This document shows positions 23,366 to 34,239 of a DNA stretch of 64,000 nt, piece after piece. The notes under the pieces were generated by a model that had not been told where the DNA came from, did not search any database, and saw only the letters and a list, made by a program, of their open reading frames with translations. This DNA is from Utricularia gibba. Lineage: Eukaryota > Streptophyta > Magnoliopsida > Lamiales > Lentibulariaceae. Position numbers and translations under genes: made by a program. Position 1 is the stretch's first letter. Each line of letters opens with the position of its first letter. The stretch spans positions 4,650,001 to 4,714,000 of the forward strand of contig CM007991.1 in assembly GCA_002189035.1 (NCBI GenBank), written 5' to 3'.

Positions 23366-23695
23366 TGTTGATGCAAGAAAAAGAGAGTCTCGGGAAGTAA
23401 CAAAAAGGTAATGCTTCTGAGATCACCTTGGATGAAAAACGACTCATGAACAATAAGAATCACCAAAACCCTCATTGACACGCATTCCTAGTAGGGTTTA
23501 TATATACCCAATACCTAGGTTACCCAACAGTGGGCCACAATTATTGAAAACACACAAAAAGCAAAAAAGCCCAACAACTCGAATCCAACACTTTCATGCT
23601 CGAACTCAACACCTTTTATCTGAAATATAACATTATGACACAAGATTAGTGCTTCCAATCACCTTCAAACTTTGGATTGAGGCTGATCTCCAACA
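23366..23695 (-). repeat. 5' LTR of copia copy 1
   Basis: 330 bases; eight bases longer than the 3' LTR because of a short A-rich duplication near 23560. Carries TATATAAA (element sense) at 23497-23504, the probable TATA box. Followed by GTAAT. Confidence 0.95.
23497..23504 (-). promoter_or_regulatory. TATA box of copia copy 1 promoter
   Basis: TATATAAA in element sense inside the 5' LTR, between GGTATTGGG and CCCTACTAG; the same motif is in all four LTRs except the deleted one of copy 2. Confidence 0.65.
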
Positions 23696-23700
23696 GTAAT
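23696..23700. repeat. Target site duplication GTAAT, right of copia copy 1
   Basis: Pairs with 18277-18281. Confidence 0.9.
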
Positions 23701-24479
23701 AATCAATCATAAACAAAAAAGATAAATCTTTTCATGTTTGTGATGGAGGAACCACTTCAATGGAATGCTGACTAGAGCTTGTTTATTATAAATGTTGAAT
23801 TAAATATTAATAAGAAGAAAGGGTAAAATTATAGTTTACTCTTAATCATTATATCTATAGAATATAATATTTCAAACATATATGTACAAAACCTTTGACA
23901 TTGATGGATGATAATTTTTTTAGATGTTGCAACTACTGTTTTTTTGTATGAAAGATATTTGTCTACTGAATATGCAACCCATAAATATTTTATATGACAA
24001 ATAAATAGAGTTGCATGAAGTTTAGATCAACTCATAGAGAAAAATCGCTTTTATTTTAGTGGACTCTACTTTAATGTTGTCATTAACATTCTTCTACTAA
24101 CTATCTACCTTTGAAAGCAGAAAACAGATTGCATAAATTGACATTTAAAACAGCATTCGGTGAACTTTGCATCTTATCAGAATTTCGATGACATATAACC
24201 AAGTAAAATAAGTTGTTAAATTTTAAGTTCTGGCCAATAGACATATGCACTTTCCTTGAATTTAAGCTCAAAGCAAACACATAACGAGAACATAGACATT
24301 GCCATTTGACCAAAACATGCAAATTATGCTGTCAATAAAACCTAATGTTAATGATGCAAAAGCACAGGAAATAAAAGTGTAAGAAGTAAAATGTTGTGCA
24401 ATTCTCCACTTTGGGTTTTTTTCACATCTTCTTTTTCTCGAATAGCAGATTTTCATGATTTGCTTTCCTTCTAATTGGA
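23701..24479. other. AT-rich non-coding, nothing recognised
   Basis: No open frame with protein-like composition and no repeat matching the rest of the window. Confidence 0.5.
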
Positions 24480-25480
24480 ATGACCCATGACCTGCATCTT
24501 GGATACTAGGTCATTACTAACAGGAAACCCTTCCCAAGGGTGTCCGATCCTTGTGGAATTAGGCTAGGAACATGTATATAGGTAGATTGTTTACTCTGTA
24601 TGCTGCCACTCCTGACACCTGGCGATCCTTGGCAGTGCTTAGTACCGAGTGTAGAGCGCTGAGCACCACCCCCTCGCCATATCCCACCCAAGCATAGTAT
24701 AAGACTTTAAAGCACGTTTATTGATACTAAAGAGTCAAGGTTCCAACACAATCAGCAACACCATAGCGCATAGTGCCAATAACACGAAAGGAACATTAGC
24801 AACAACACCCCATAGCATGTAATATTAATAGAACGAAAGGAAAGGCAAAGATACACAAGTTCTGCCATAGTACCATGCACCTCATCCCTCTCCCAATCAC
24901 ACCCTCGCTTGGGATCCACCTCGACTACCCCAACCTTGCCACCATCCTCGTCATCTACATATGAAAGAGTAAGGGGTCAGTCCTATCGTGAAAGGCTCTC
25001 TCCCTAAGACTCCCTCTACGCATGCCCCTACCACAATCCTAATACGCTCGCTCATACATGTCCTCTGCACCACATCTCTTGTCTGCTCGTAACCTTCCTC
25101 ATCAGGCAAATGTGCCCTTCCACATGATACTCATTGATGACCTCAACCTGATGAGCCCCATGCACTCGCTGTTGTCACCATGGCCTTAGTTGTGACCCTG
25201 CGTGCCCATACACGAGCTCCATCCTTCCCATGCTCGGCCCTTGAACCTATCACACAAAGATCCCTATTTGAGTTTATGCCCTTGCACATGGTACACAGGT
25301 GGCATCTCGTCTACCGAGCCCTTGCGCTCAGCATTGCCATGATGATGGCCCTGCTTATTGCTTGTCTGGCTCTCTATCCTTGGCCCAGCCGTCATTGCCA
25401 TTGGTAGTGGACTTCCTAATCCCGCTTATTGCTCAGGGTGCCTCGGCCTACAACATCTTGGTTCTAGGATATTGCGATAA
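24480..25480. other. C-rich tract of unknown nature
   Basis: Base composition shifts visibly: the plus strand becomes rich in C and poor in A between about 24880 and 25440. Short open frames exist, but their peptides look like translated low-complexity sequence. It may be internal sequence of an old gypsy element; no domain supports this. Confidence 0.35.
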
Positions 25481-26881
25481 ATCAAATGACAAAAAATTGA
25501 TGAAGTGTTTTTTTTTTGTTCTAAAGAGTGATGGGTAGGATTAATGTTAGGATAAATAATTTTTTATTGTAGTTAGAATATGAATTAGATTTTGGGTCAA
25601 AAAAAAATTGGATAACATATATTTGGGGTGCTTTTAAGGGTCAACCCGTGGCCTAATTGGTCTAACCCATACAAGTCAAAGGTTAATTTTGATTGATCCA
25701 ATGAGGTTATTCACCTAGGAATGGTTTGCTTGTGGATTGGACTTATGGGTAGAGCCGGCTCATGTCCACTACTATCAAAGACTAGTGCATCAGACTAGGG
25801 ATGCCTGACACTAACCTCTCAAAAGTTAGGCACGAGCTCCAGCCAACTGCACACACCTTTATCTTTCATTAAGGATGTGTCAAACTCATAGAAATGAACG
25901 CCTTTACCATTCAATAGGAGTAAGTTTGAGTTCGATGTGCCTTGGCATTCTACACCACCATTCCTGATCTTCCAGCACAATTCCTTCATTTTTTCCCTTC
26001 AAACATCTGCATTGACCGACACTATTACGAAACACTTAAGACTTGGGTTAGATGTACTCTATTGCTTTAATATTGTGCATATCAGTTATAACCGTTAGAT
26101 ATGAAAATAAACCCAGCTACATAAGTTGGACAAAGCGTTGCTTTATTATTCAAGGGAAAATACATTCTCTGAATTGCACTTCTCCTTTGTTCTACTTTGC
26201 TAAACTATTCGCCAGAACACCATCCATGTTTTAAGAGATGGTTATTAATATTGAGGGGTGAGTCTTACTGTTAATGGACGGAAAATTCTGCTAGAGATTA
26301 TTAATTGTCCACCTATGTGAAAGTGAAATTGGGCCACTTCTATGGAGTCATGGTAAAAATTCCTAAAGATTTCATGAATTAAGATAGGGGTGCGCATGGC
26401 TACAGAGGCACACAACTACGTTGATAAATGAAGTTGAAGCCTGGATTGTGAGGTGTTGAACATGAGGCATAGTTCATAGAAACTATTATTCCTTCTTGCA
26501 TTTAGTGTTACATATTCTACATGTCTAAAGTCTTGGTTCATAGTTTGAAAGAACACCATGACCCATACAATATGGTCTAAGTTGAATGAAGAAAAGAAAC
26601 CTTGATGAGTATTCCAATGCATGGGGGATTCTTAGGGTCTCTAGCAATTCCATTAGAATACTAATCATGTATGACTATTTGAATGTTATGAATGAAATTC
26701 TTGGAAGACCTCAACATCCATTGAAAGGTTTAAAGCCTCCAAAGCACACAAAGGGTTGTGACTCTTTGTGTGCAAGAGATAGTTTTATCTTTATAAATAT
26801 CTCACTTCTCTTGATTCTAGTGTGTGTTGATGAGCTTGTTGAACCTTGAGAGATTTACTACATTATTCTTGAAGTAATCTC
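25481..26881. other. Non-coding, nothing recognised
   Basis: Mixed AT-rich sequence without protein similarity. It may be the decayed LTR or flank into which the DNA element at 26886 inserted. Confidence 0.4.
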
Positions 26882-27200
26882 TTAAGGCGCGTTTGGTTGG
26901 TGGGTTTGGTCTAAACCCAGGTTTAGTTTATTTGGGTTTAGATAACCCGATTTCATGAGTTTAAAGGGTGTAATCCGTGTTTGGTTGATAGGTTTAGATT
27001 ATTTGGGTTTAAGATGATTACACATTTGGTACGTAGGTTGAAAATTATGTTTATGATGATTTTCATATGAAATTACCAGTATACCCTTTAGTTAATTAAA
27101 ATAAATTATCTTATATTTTATTTTTCTATATCATTTTATAAGTTCAATCGAGCACCGCATAACATAAATTACAGTGCTTAGTTGAAATTTTATTTTATAA

Positions 27201-27322
27201 CAAGCACCGAGTAATAATAGACGCGGTGCTCGTCTTTAAAACGAAAATTCATATTTTACAGCAAGCACCGGATAATAATAGACATAGTGCTCGTCTTCAA
27301 AACGAAAACTCACATTCAGCAC
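27201..27322. repeat. 61-base tandem repeat, two units
   Basis: Units start CAAGCACCG at 27201 and 27262 and are about 85% alike. Each contains AGCACCG and GGTGCT-like halves. Confidence 0.8.
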
Positions 27323-27410
27323 CAAAAATGAAAACCCACAATATTAGACATACTGTTATTACTTTCATCTTTATCTTTTTCTTTGTCTTCATCTTTTTCT
27401 TCTTTATTTT

Positions 27411-27659
27411 CTTCTTCTTCTTCTTCTTCTTCTTCTTCTTCTTCTTCTTCTTCTTCTTCTTCTTCTTCTTCTTCTTCTTCTTCTTCTTCTTCTTCTTCTT
27501 CTTCTTCTTCTTCTTCTTCTTCTTCTTCTTCTTCTTCTTCTTCTTCTTCTTCTTCTTCTTCTTCTTCTTCTTCTTCTTCTTCTTCTTTCTTCTTCTTCTT
27601 CTTCTTCTTCTTCTTCTTCTTCTTCTTTTCTTCTTCTTCCTTTCTTCTTCTTCTTCTTC
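27411..27659. repeat. (TTC)n / (GAA)n microsatellite
   Basis: About 58 uninterrupted CTT/TTC units up to about 27587, then three single-base interruptions and further units to 27659. Open frames here encoding runs of Phe, Ser, Arg or Glu are artefacts of the repeat. Confidence 0.97.
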
Positions 27660-28004
27660 AAAATATTTGAACAGATCTGAACAAATCTGTTATAGATTTG
27701 AATAAATATGCTATAGATCTGTATGAATTTTAACTTTCGAAAAAAAATGATAACCAGATCTGTGCATCTGGTTTCTGGCAAATTTGCATTCAAATGTTGT
27801 TCACGCGAGGGCAAATGTGGAAGCGCCGAGCTGGGTTTAGCTAAACCGACCTCCCCTCCTGGGTTTAGCTAAACCCGGCTCCACGGGTTCCCGCCTGATT
27901 TATAGTCAACAAGTGGGTTTATTTTTACCCACCTGAAACCCACGAACCAAACGTGGGTTTAATACCGCAACCCACCTAAACCCAACAACCAAACGCACCC
28001 TTAA

Positions 28005-28695
28005 GGATAGTGTGTTTTATGCATGCCTCAAGCTTTCTTTCGTCTTCATCTGTTGCTTGTAGGAACTCTTATCCAAAAGGAAATTTAAGTTCAAAGTTTT
28101 GGAGAAATTCCTCCTCTAAATGAAAGGAAGAATGGGGTATTTATAGAGGTTTGGTTTGGAAAATGGTCAAAATACCATTGCAACCTCATTTCATCATATT
28201 ATCTTCAATTTTATGTTTTTCATTTGTCTTTCTACTTTTGCATCATTTATCTTTTCAAATTTAAAAGTTTTCCTTTGACACTCCACATGGGCCCCAGATT
28301 GAGCCCCGGATATTCAACACTATCTTGGCCAAGTTTCAACAACTATAGATGTTTTATTCATCCCATCACGAGGAGTTCGTTGATATTTTAATTATCGGCA
28401 CATGTGCTCTTTAGAAAAGATTGGACTAAGGAGTATTGGGTGAATTTCTATTTCGAGAAAATAGGTTCCCTTTTTATGCTACCAAAAGCATCTTTCCCAT
28501 TGGGATAGTTAATGTAGGTAGAGATTGATTTTTAAATATTATTTCTATCGATGGTTGATTCAATGACACAAAATCCGATCCCGAGCTAAACATAATGTGA
28601 AAGTGAATTTAGAGTTCCATTACTATTTTTCTAAAGTGTTAATGTAGTGTGCAATAATAGTTAAAATTAGAATTCCACTTTTTATTTGAGGGTCT
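28005..28695. other. Non-coding, possible LTR or promoter remnant
   Basis: On the minus strand a TATA-like CTATAAATACCCC is at about 28135-28147, and the minus strand reads TGTTGAATATCCGGGGC from 28319, like the start of a copia LTR. No matching second LTR was found, so this is only a hint. Confidence 0.3.
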
Positions 28696-29039
28696 GATGG
28701 TGATTCTGCAAGTACACAGAAACCATCGAAGTAATAAAATAAAATCGTATCCACAGGGAATTGTTATTGGAATATTCTTTTCAAAACAAAGAGTTAAAAA
28801 GATTGGAAACAAAAGAAAGATTTGGTTTTTGAAGACAATCAGAAAAGTGGCATTGGATCTAAGATCCACCTTACTTGAAACTCGCCCTTGTGTGTGTGCA
28901 AACCTTGAGAACTGACCTGCTTGCGCAAGTTTTGGGGGTGTTATGCTAAAGTAGTGCTACTCGGTGACCGTTATAGCACCGTCCCTTGTTTTGTGGGATT
29001 ATGAAATCAACAACGCCACCAGAGCCATTTCACCTCTTG
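28696..29039 (-). repeat. LTR-like fragment interrupted by the Athila-C LTR
   Basis: Starts TGATGGTGATTCTGC and has TCGTATCCACAGGGA at 28745-28759, placed like the same block near the U5 end of the other gypsy LTRs here. It stops where the LTR at 29040 begins. No partner was found. Confidence 0.4.
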
Positions 29040-30102
29040 TGATAACCCATATTTTCCCCACACCCAAAACTAACCCCTACACCTCACACCTCGCAGACAG
29101 ATTAGACAGAATGTGCCTTACCAACGATGTCCGATTGAACCCCGCATCAAAAGAAATTTATAAACCAAGCTAATCTACTAAACAAATCATAAGAATTAAT
29201 GTAGTTTGGCAAGCAAGAGTCGAATCCACAGGGAATGGTTGTAATTTCCTAAAGGTTAACACATTTACTGGAAATAGGGGGGTTTTCTAGGATCTAAGTC
29301 TAATGCAGTTAAGACGTCAAATAACAATTACTGGAACAAACGAGTTGCAGGGATGAAGAGGGACTGAAAGTAACGTGAAGGTGCATAAAACATAAAATAA
29401 AAGTAATTTGGCTGGGTTTTACACCAGGGTCTAGCTCTTGTGTCACTCAAGAGAGCCCTTAGGCTTAAACCTAGCTTGGAACGCTTGAAAACAGAGTAAT
29501 AGTTTGCAAAAACAAAGCATGGTTCGCAGGAATAGTAAAAGCGCGTTAAACTTAAAGGAAAACATGAAAAGCTTAAACAACAACATGTTCATAAGTACCG
29601 AAATACAACAGAAAGCATAAAAACGATGACAATAACAGTAGCAAGTTCACACAGAAAAGGGAGTGCAAAAATCTGTAAATAAAAGTTGCAGGATGCTTCT
29701 GTGGGCTGTGGATCTGCTGGAAATCGAAGTTCTGGCCGGAACGGTGGTGTGGACACGCATATCTGGAGGTCGCCGGAGATTTTCGCCGGAGAAACGACGT
29801 TCTGCTTGCTCCCCTCGCTCCTGTTTGCGGTCTTTGCACTCTGCGTGCATAGTGTACTCTCCCCTCTTCTCTCCCTTCCTTTTCCCTTTTGCAGCTCAAA
29901 AGTAAGGGTAGCTTAAAACATAAACTGGACAAAATATTAGAGTTTTTGGCTCAATTGTTGCCAATTGAGCTTATTTTCACAATAAATGCATTCTAGCAGA
30001 CTAAATACGCAAAAGAAGATAATTTAGCACACTAAATAACATTTATCGCTACAAAACATGCTTAAAAACATATATAAAAACATAATAAAAATGGTGTTAT
30101 CA
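29040..30102 (-). repeat. 3' LTR of Athila-C
   Basis: 1063 bases. Compared with the other LTR it lacks about 169 bases after GGGTAGCTT. Contains the block GTCGAATCCACAGGGAAT at 29219-29236. Overlapping short frames near 29650-29900 recur in both LTRs and are probably not genes. Confidence 0.85.
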
Positions 30103-30939
30103 CACTATCCTACTAACAGTGACATATACGAGTTGTACCTTGTAAGACACATACGACTTATAATAAGAATGGTGGCTGAGAATGAAAAATGATGCACATG
30201 AGGTACTAAACAAAAGTATAGAAACTTGAGAACTCTTCCACTATGACTTAGTCACATTCCCCTCCCTCTTTTCATCCTTATTTCTCCTTGAGTGGTTGGC
30301 CAGACCACAAAAAATGTTCAGGGAAAATGATTAGTTCATAGTGTCTAAGCGTCAAGGTCTTATTTCCTACAAGAATATTTTTTTTTACAGCACGGCTTTT
30401 CTGGTGTGCTCGCCTTTTGTACCTCTCTGCTTTTCTCTTCTTCTTTTTTTTTATTTTTATTTTTATCAAGCTCGGTTTTTTTTCGATTGGAGCTTGCCTT
30501 TTATCATCAAAAAGCTTTTATGTGCATCAGCCACAGTCTATGTATCTAACTCAGCACAACCCACAAATCCACATACTAGCAAGCCACATACAATCAATTC
30601 ACAAGTAAGTCCTAGTGCAGATAGAGCAAAACACAGGCCGCATGCGTGCACTTTTCCACAAAATCTGGCTACTCTCATGTAAGTCTTATGCAAGTAAGAA
30701 CAAAGAAGGGCTGAGTCCTCACAGAAGCGAAGGGGTAGGCATAATACATTTCCAGCATGAATCCAAATTCCTAAACATGCTCAGCAGTACTGAAGGCAAC
30801 AAAAGACAGGAAAAACAAGCACAAAACACATGCAAGACAAGAAGGAAAACTAAAACACATAAAACATAAAACTCATATATACAAAACAAACAAGGTAAAA
30901 GTCTAATCAAGGCTTAGGAGGGGCGGTAGGACCTGCATT
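30103..30939. other. Post-ORF non-coding part of Athila-C
   Basis: No coding similarity. No clear polypurine tract is visible next to the LTR at 30103, which is unusual for an intact element and fits rearrangement of this end. Confidence 0.45.
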
Positions 30940-31140
30940 TGTCTATAAATCAAGCAGAATTTCCAAGTACATCTTCAGAGTTCCCACTGTACCTCGCAGC
31001 TCACGAACTTCCTTCAAACAACAGCACTCTCCACTTTTCACAGGTGCTTCCCCTACCCCAGCAGATGTAGAAGCTTCATGAGCATTGGTGTCAGGACCCA
31101 TGCCCAGGGCCCAAGAGGCATGAGGCATGACTGCCAAGTC
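30940..31140 (-). pseudogene. Possible C-terminal piece of the post-pol ORF, Athila-C
   Basis: An open minus-strand frame with a low-complexity start (SWALGMGPDTNAHEASTSAG) followed by a helix-like stretch CCCLKEVRELRGTVGTLKMY. Such a short coiled segment at the end would fit Athila ORF1-type proteins, but similarity is weak and the link to the ORF at 32486-33463 needs splicing or repair. Confidence 0.4.
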
Positions 31141-32485
31141 CCATCAAACGTTAGGACTTAAGGCGACTTAACCCCATTGTAGCATGGACAGATGACATTA
31201 AGATGGCTATATATATATTATCTCACAACCGTTCAAACATGCAAAAGGTACTACGCCAAGCCTATTATACATATTCCTCACAACGAAGGCAAGGTCCCAA
31301 AAGCTATTCTTGACCTGCCACAACTTCTACAGCTGAACCACTACCTTGGTTGATCACCAGACCTTCCACCATTCCCCTCTACACCTGGAACAAGTTAAAA
31401 CATAGAGTGGTCATGCTACTGAGGTTTGGTAAAAGATAAACATGTATGAAGTAAAGAAAGGGTGTTTGAGCATAAATTCTCAAAGCCAAGCACATATCCA
31501 AATAGTGAGTCCCATTGTCTATCTTTGCCCAATCCCCTTGACCCTTCAGCTTAGGCATCACCTCCAGATCTTAGGAAATGGGTCATGTATTGCCTAAGTC
31601 CTTTAGTAGTGTTCAGAAGAGCCACCAACCGAACACCACCTCTAAACTCAGACCATAGCATGCATATAACATGTTCCCTGGCCTTTCTTGACTGGCTTAC
31701 CCCATAGGGATGCCTCAGACATGTCTGACATATTTAGCCATGAATCCCATGGTTAAAACCATGTTGCTAGGAGTGTGGGTCCACACTCCTCTCCATTTCC
31801 TATCATATGTTCACATAGCACATAGAGAATGAACATTGAGCACTCTATGCACTTCGAAAGGGAATACTTGTTTGGAAACCAACCAACAAGGGCACCTAAT
31901 ACTTGGAAGAGAACCATTTAGGTTTTGAAAGGAGGATTTTAGGGACTCTAAATAGATTTGAAACACCAAGATCAGAAGGACGTGCCCTGCTAGACTTTTC
32001 ACACAAAGAAGAACAGGGAAGGAAAACAGGTTAATGAAAACAGGAAAGAAATCTTTCTAAAACAACATATAATAACACATAGGCAATCAATCACATATGT
32101 TCCAGAGAAGCATCAAAACATGCTTCTAAAAACAGTAGCACTCATCCCACTTACCTTACTCCCTACAGAAATAATCCCTTCCTACAACTAGAACCAAGAA
32201 CTCTCCCCCTTCTCACTAGCTGTATTCTCTACCCTCCTTCCTCTTCAACTATGATTCTCCAGCTTTTTCCAACGTGACTCTATTCACCTGAACCTAGGGG
32301 ACATCATGAGTCAGCATCCCCTCTATCTTGAGGTTGCCATGTGGCTCTTCCTTTAGATAGCACTTGCCTCATCTCCATTGGTTAATAAAAACAACCTCCA
32401 TACCGGTATGGGGCCCATCCCTTATTGATTTCATACATAACCATGATCATTAGGGAGGTATTATGCTAAACTCTAGCAATGGATG
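31141..32485 (-). other. Non-coding tract with candidate intron, Athila-C
   Basis: No protein similarity. In element sense a strong donor AAG|GTAAGT begins at 32155 and an acceptor TTGTTCCAG ends at 31385, with TTTTAAC as a possible branch site; the implied intron is 771 bases. Parts of this tract (31330-31440 and 32090-32170) resemble 50160-50270 and 50800-50880, where a GGTAAGTGGG donor-like sequence is also kept. Confidence 0.4.
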
Positions 32486-33463
32486 TCACAGACCATAACA
32501 ATTAGGCTGCTCCACAACATTTCCATCACCTGTGCTCAACAAAAATACGATCTTGCCTTTGGCAAGTCGAGTCATGCCAATGTTCATGAGAAAAGACAAG
32601 TCTATGGGGAGATGTGGGGGTCCAATGTGCAGATTTGCATTTTCTAAAATGTCAGGACCAAATTCCTTCAGAGCCAAATAAGAAATCCAATTACCAAACC
32701 GCAAAGTTAAAACGCGATTTCTATTCCCTACTTCCTTCTTCATCAGATCAGCAAGTAAAGCACCAACATTTAAAGGCCTTTTCATCATTAAGCTCCACAA
32801 AATAAAAGTTTCATTTTTAAACAGAGAATTGAAGGCACGCTGATGCGTGAAAAAGGAAGCAGAAAGCAAAACATGAATAACCCTCCACACAGGGTCTACT
32901 ATCAAGCTGGCCTTAGTTCCTTTCTGCTTAAAAATAACTTCACATTGCTCAGTCAACTGTTCATACACTTCATGCTCATCAAAGTAGTCTATTCCTGGAA
33001 AATCAAACATAGAGGTCTGGAAAGCAGTGGAATTCACATCATCCTCAGAAACCAATCCTAAGCCTCGATTCCAATCGGCTAAAGAGTAAGCAAACTATTT
33101 TCCAAACAATCTAAACCGAAGAATACCAGGAGCAAAGACAGTTTCGGGTACATCATACACAAATGTCGTGAAAAATTCATAACACAATTCAGCACAGGCA
33201 GACAGCTTGTTCTGGAAAATATGAAGGAATGGTGTACCTGCCAATCGTTTGTTTACCTCCTGCTCAATTCCAAGATGTCACAGTGTTTCGGTGTCAAGGT
33301 AGCGCACCAGTTCTGGCCTTGCCCCAAAAATTGTATCCAATTTTTCTTTATGGGCCCTGCTGCTGAACTTGAGGTATTCTGTAAAAATTTCTATGTCCTC
33401 CTTAGTGAAAAATGCGCGCCCTCTGCCCATCATTCTTCGTGAACAGTCTTCCAACTCCGCCAT
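32486..33463 (-). pseudogene. Post-pol ORF of Athila-C, ATHILA ORF1-like domain
   Basis: Minus-strand frame beginning MAELEDCSRRMMGRGRAFFTKED and running through RHLGIEQEV-type sequence, FLHIFQNKLSACAELCYEFFTTFVYD, GILRFRLFGK, then ...WRVIHVLLSASFFTHQRAF and FILWSLMMKRPLNVGALL. This order (short helix with LGI-QEV, then G.L.FRL.G) matches what I know of the ATHILA ORF-1 family of plant elements; its role is unknown, and in some Athila elements the post-pol ORF is called env-like. Two in-frame stops interrupt it: TGA at 33278-33280 and TAG at 33095-33097. The 189-residue part 32486-33055 is fully open. No clear membrane segment. Confidence 0.65.
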
Positions 33464-34077
33464 GGTGATCTCCCTATCTGCAAAAATAGTGGAGCTAATA
33501 GGGGTTGAGTCATTTTCTTTTTACCTTTTCCCTCTTTGCGTTGTTTCGCTTTTCCTCCCTTCTGCGTTTTTCCAGTCTCCTTCTCCTCTCGTGGCCGTCT
33601 CTTTGGTTGTTCCTTGCGGACAGTGGCACCCTCCTCTCTGGCTGTCTCGATGGTTGCTGGTGTTTGTTCAGAACTCTTCTTTGCTGGAGGCTTGTTGCTT
33701 GTGGCCGTGTCCTTTTTATTGGAAGTTGCTGCCTCTCTTGTTGGCTTAGGGGGTACCTGAGCAGGGGCAGGAACCTTTTCTGGTTCCTTATGCTTGCTTG
33801 CTTCAGCCATATTTGTCTTTGTATTGGCATCTGCTGCTGCCCTGGTTGGCTCAGAAAGTGTTGGCGAAGGCGCAGGGGCCTTTTCTGGGACCTTATCCTT
33901 GTGTGTTGCTGCTGCGCCCTTCTTCTTGCTGGCAGCATTTTCCTCCTCCCACTGTTTGGCTGCCAAATTATCTTTATCTGCTCTCTGCTTGCGCGCTCTG
34001 TATGTCTGATGAGTCACACATTGCTTGACTTTGCTATGCTTGCCCTCAACAGGTCTCGCCGTGGTATTCCCTGCTAA
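33430..34077 (-). pseudogene. Lys/Pro/Ala-rich N-terminal region of the post-pol ORF, Athila-C
   Basis: Open minus-strand frame 33430-34017 (195 codons) of strongly biased composition: a module around PEKAPAPSP...EPTRAAADANTKT is repeated as PEKVPAPAQ...KPTREAATSNKKD, followed by a very basic stretch (PKRRPREEKETGKTQKGG). It overlaps the start of the ORF1-like domain in another frame, so a frameshift or separate initiation lies near 33463. Upstream sequence to about 34230 continues in coding style (LTPEPQLTPDPIYADFLEDP) with stops. Likely disordered; function unknown. Confidence 0.55.
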
Positions 34078-34239
34078 AGCAGTGTCTTCTGGTGCATTGG
34101 CAAGGGCAGATTTGGGGATACCCTTCTCCGGGGGTCTAAAATTTTCGGGTCCTCAAGGAAATCCGCATAGATAGGGTCGGGTGTAAGCTGGGGCTCAGGG
34201 GTGAATAAGTCTTAGGGTAAGACTTAAGTGCAGAATCAC

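Larger units (their letters stand above)
18282..23695 (-). mobile_element. Complete Ty1/copia retrotransposon, copy 1
   Basis: 5414 bases with LTRs at 18282-18603 and 23366-23695, five-base target duplication, primer site 23354-23365, and gag-protease-integrase-RT-RNase H in copia order on the minus strand. The LTRs differ by five substitutions in 322 bases (about 1.6%) and one 8-base indel, so the insertion is recent. The reading frame carries two stops shared with copy 2 (23029-23031 and 21037-21039) plus private damage: a TGA at 20170-20172 and a 29-base tandem duplication at 19880-19937. Confidence 0.95.
26886..28000. mobile_element. Inverted-repeat DNA transposon, PIF/Harbinger-like MITE
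   Basis: Left end GGCGCGTTTGGTTGGTGGGTTT; right end, reverse-complemented, GGGTGCGTTTGGTTGTTGGGTTT. TTAA flanks both ends (26882-26885 and 28001-28004), fitting the three-base TTA/TAA duplication of PIF/Harbinger elements. 1115 bases, no transposase, so non-autonomous. The interior holds a 61-base tandem repeat (27201-27322) and a long TTC microsatellite (27411-27659). The family is inferred from end sequence and duplication only. Confidence 0.65.

Noticed and set aside
18282-23695. Integrated pararetrovirus (caulimovirus-like)
   Set aside because: Domain order protease-integrase-RT-RNase H, LTRs, primer site and target duplication are those of a copia retrotransposon; no movement or coat protein signature.
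25180-25540. Two plus-strand frames in the C-rich tract
   Set aside because: Peptides look random, no domain, and composition alone explains the lack of stops.
27226-27814. Long open frames of poly-Phe, poly-Ser/Leu and Arg/Glu-rich protein
   Set aside because: Direct translation of the TTC/GAA microsatellite in several frames; no start context or flanking coding sequence.
29573-29932. Overlapping frames on both strands in the Athila-C LTR
   Set aside because: They recur in both LTRs, show no recognisable domain, and fit U3/R sequence better than a gene.
32486-33055. Retroviral-type envelope protein
   Set aside because: No signal peptide or convincing membrane segment; sequence order fits the ATHILA ORF1 type instead.
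33369-34077. Several plus-strand frames of 70-190 codons, some hydrophobic
   Set aside because: They are antisense to the Lys/Pro/Ala-rich region of the Athila-C post-pol ORF; biased composition keeps the opposite strand open.
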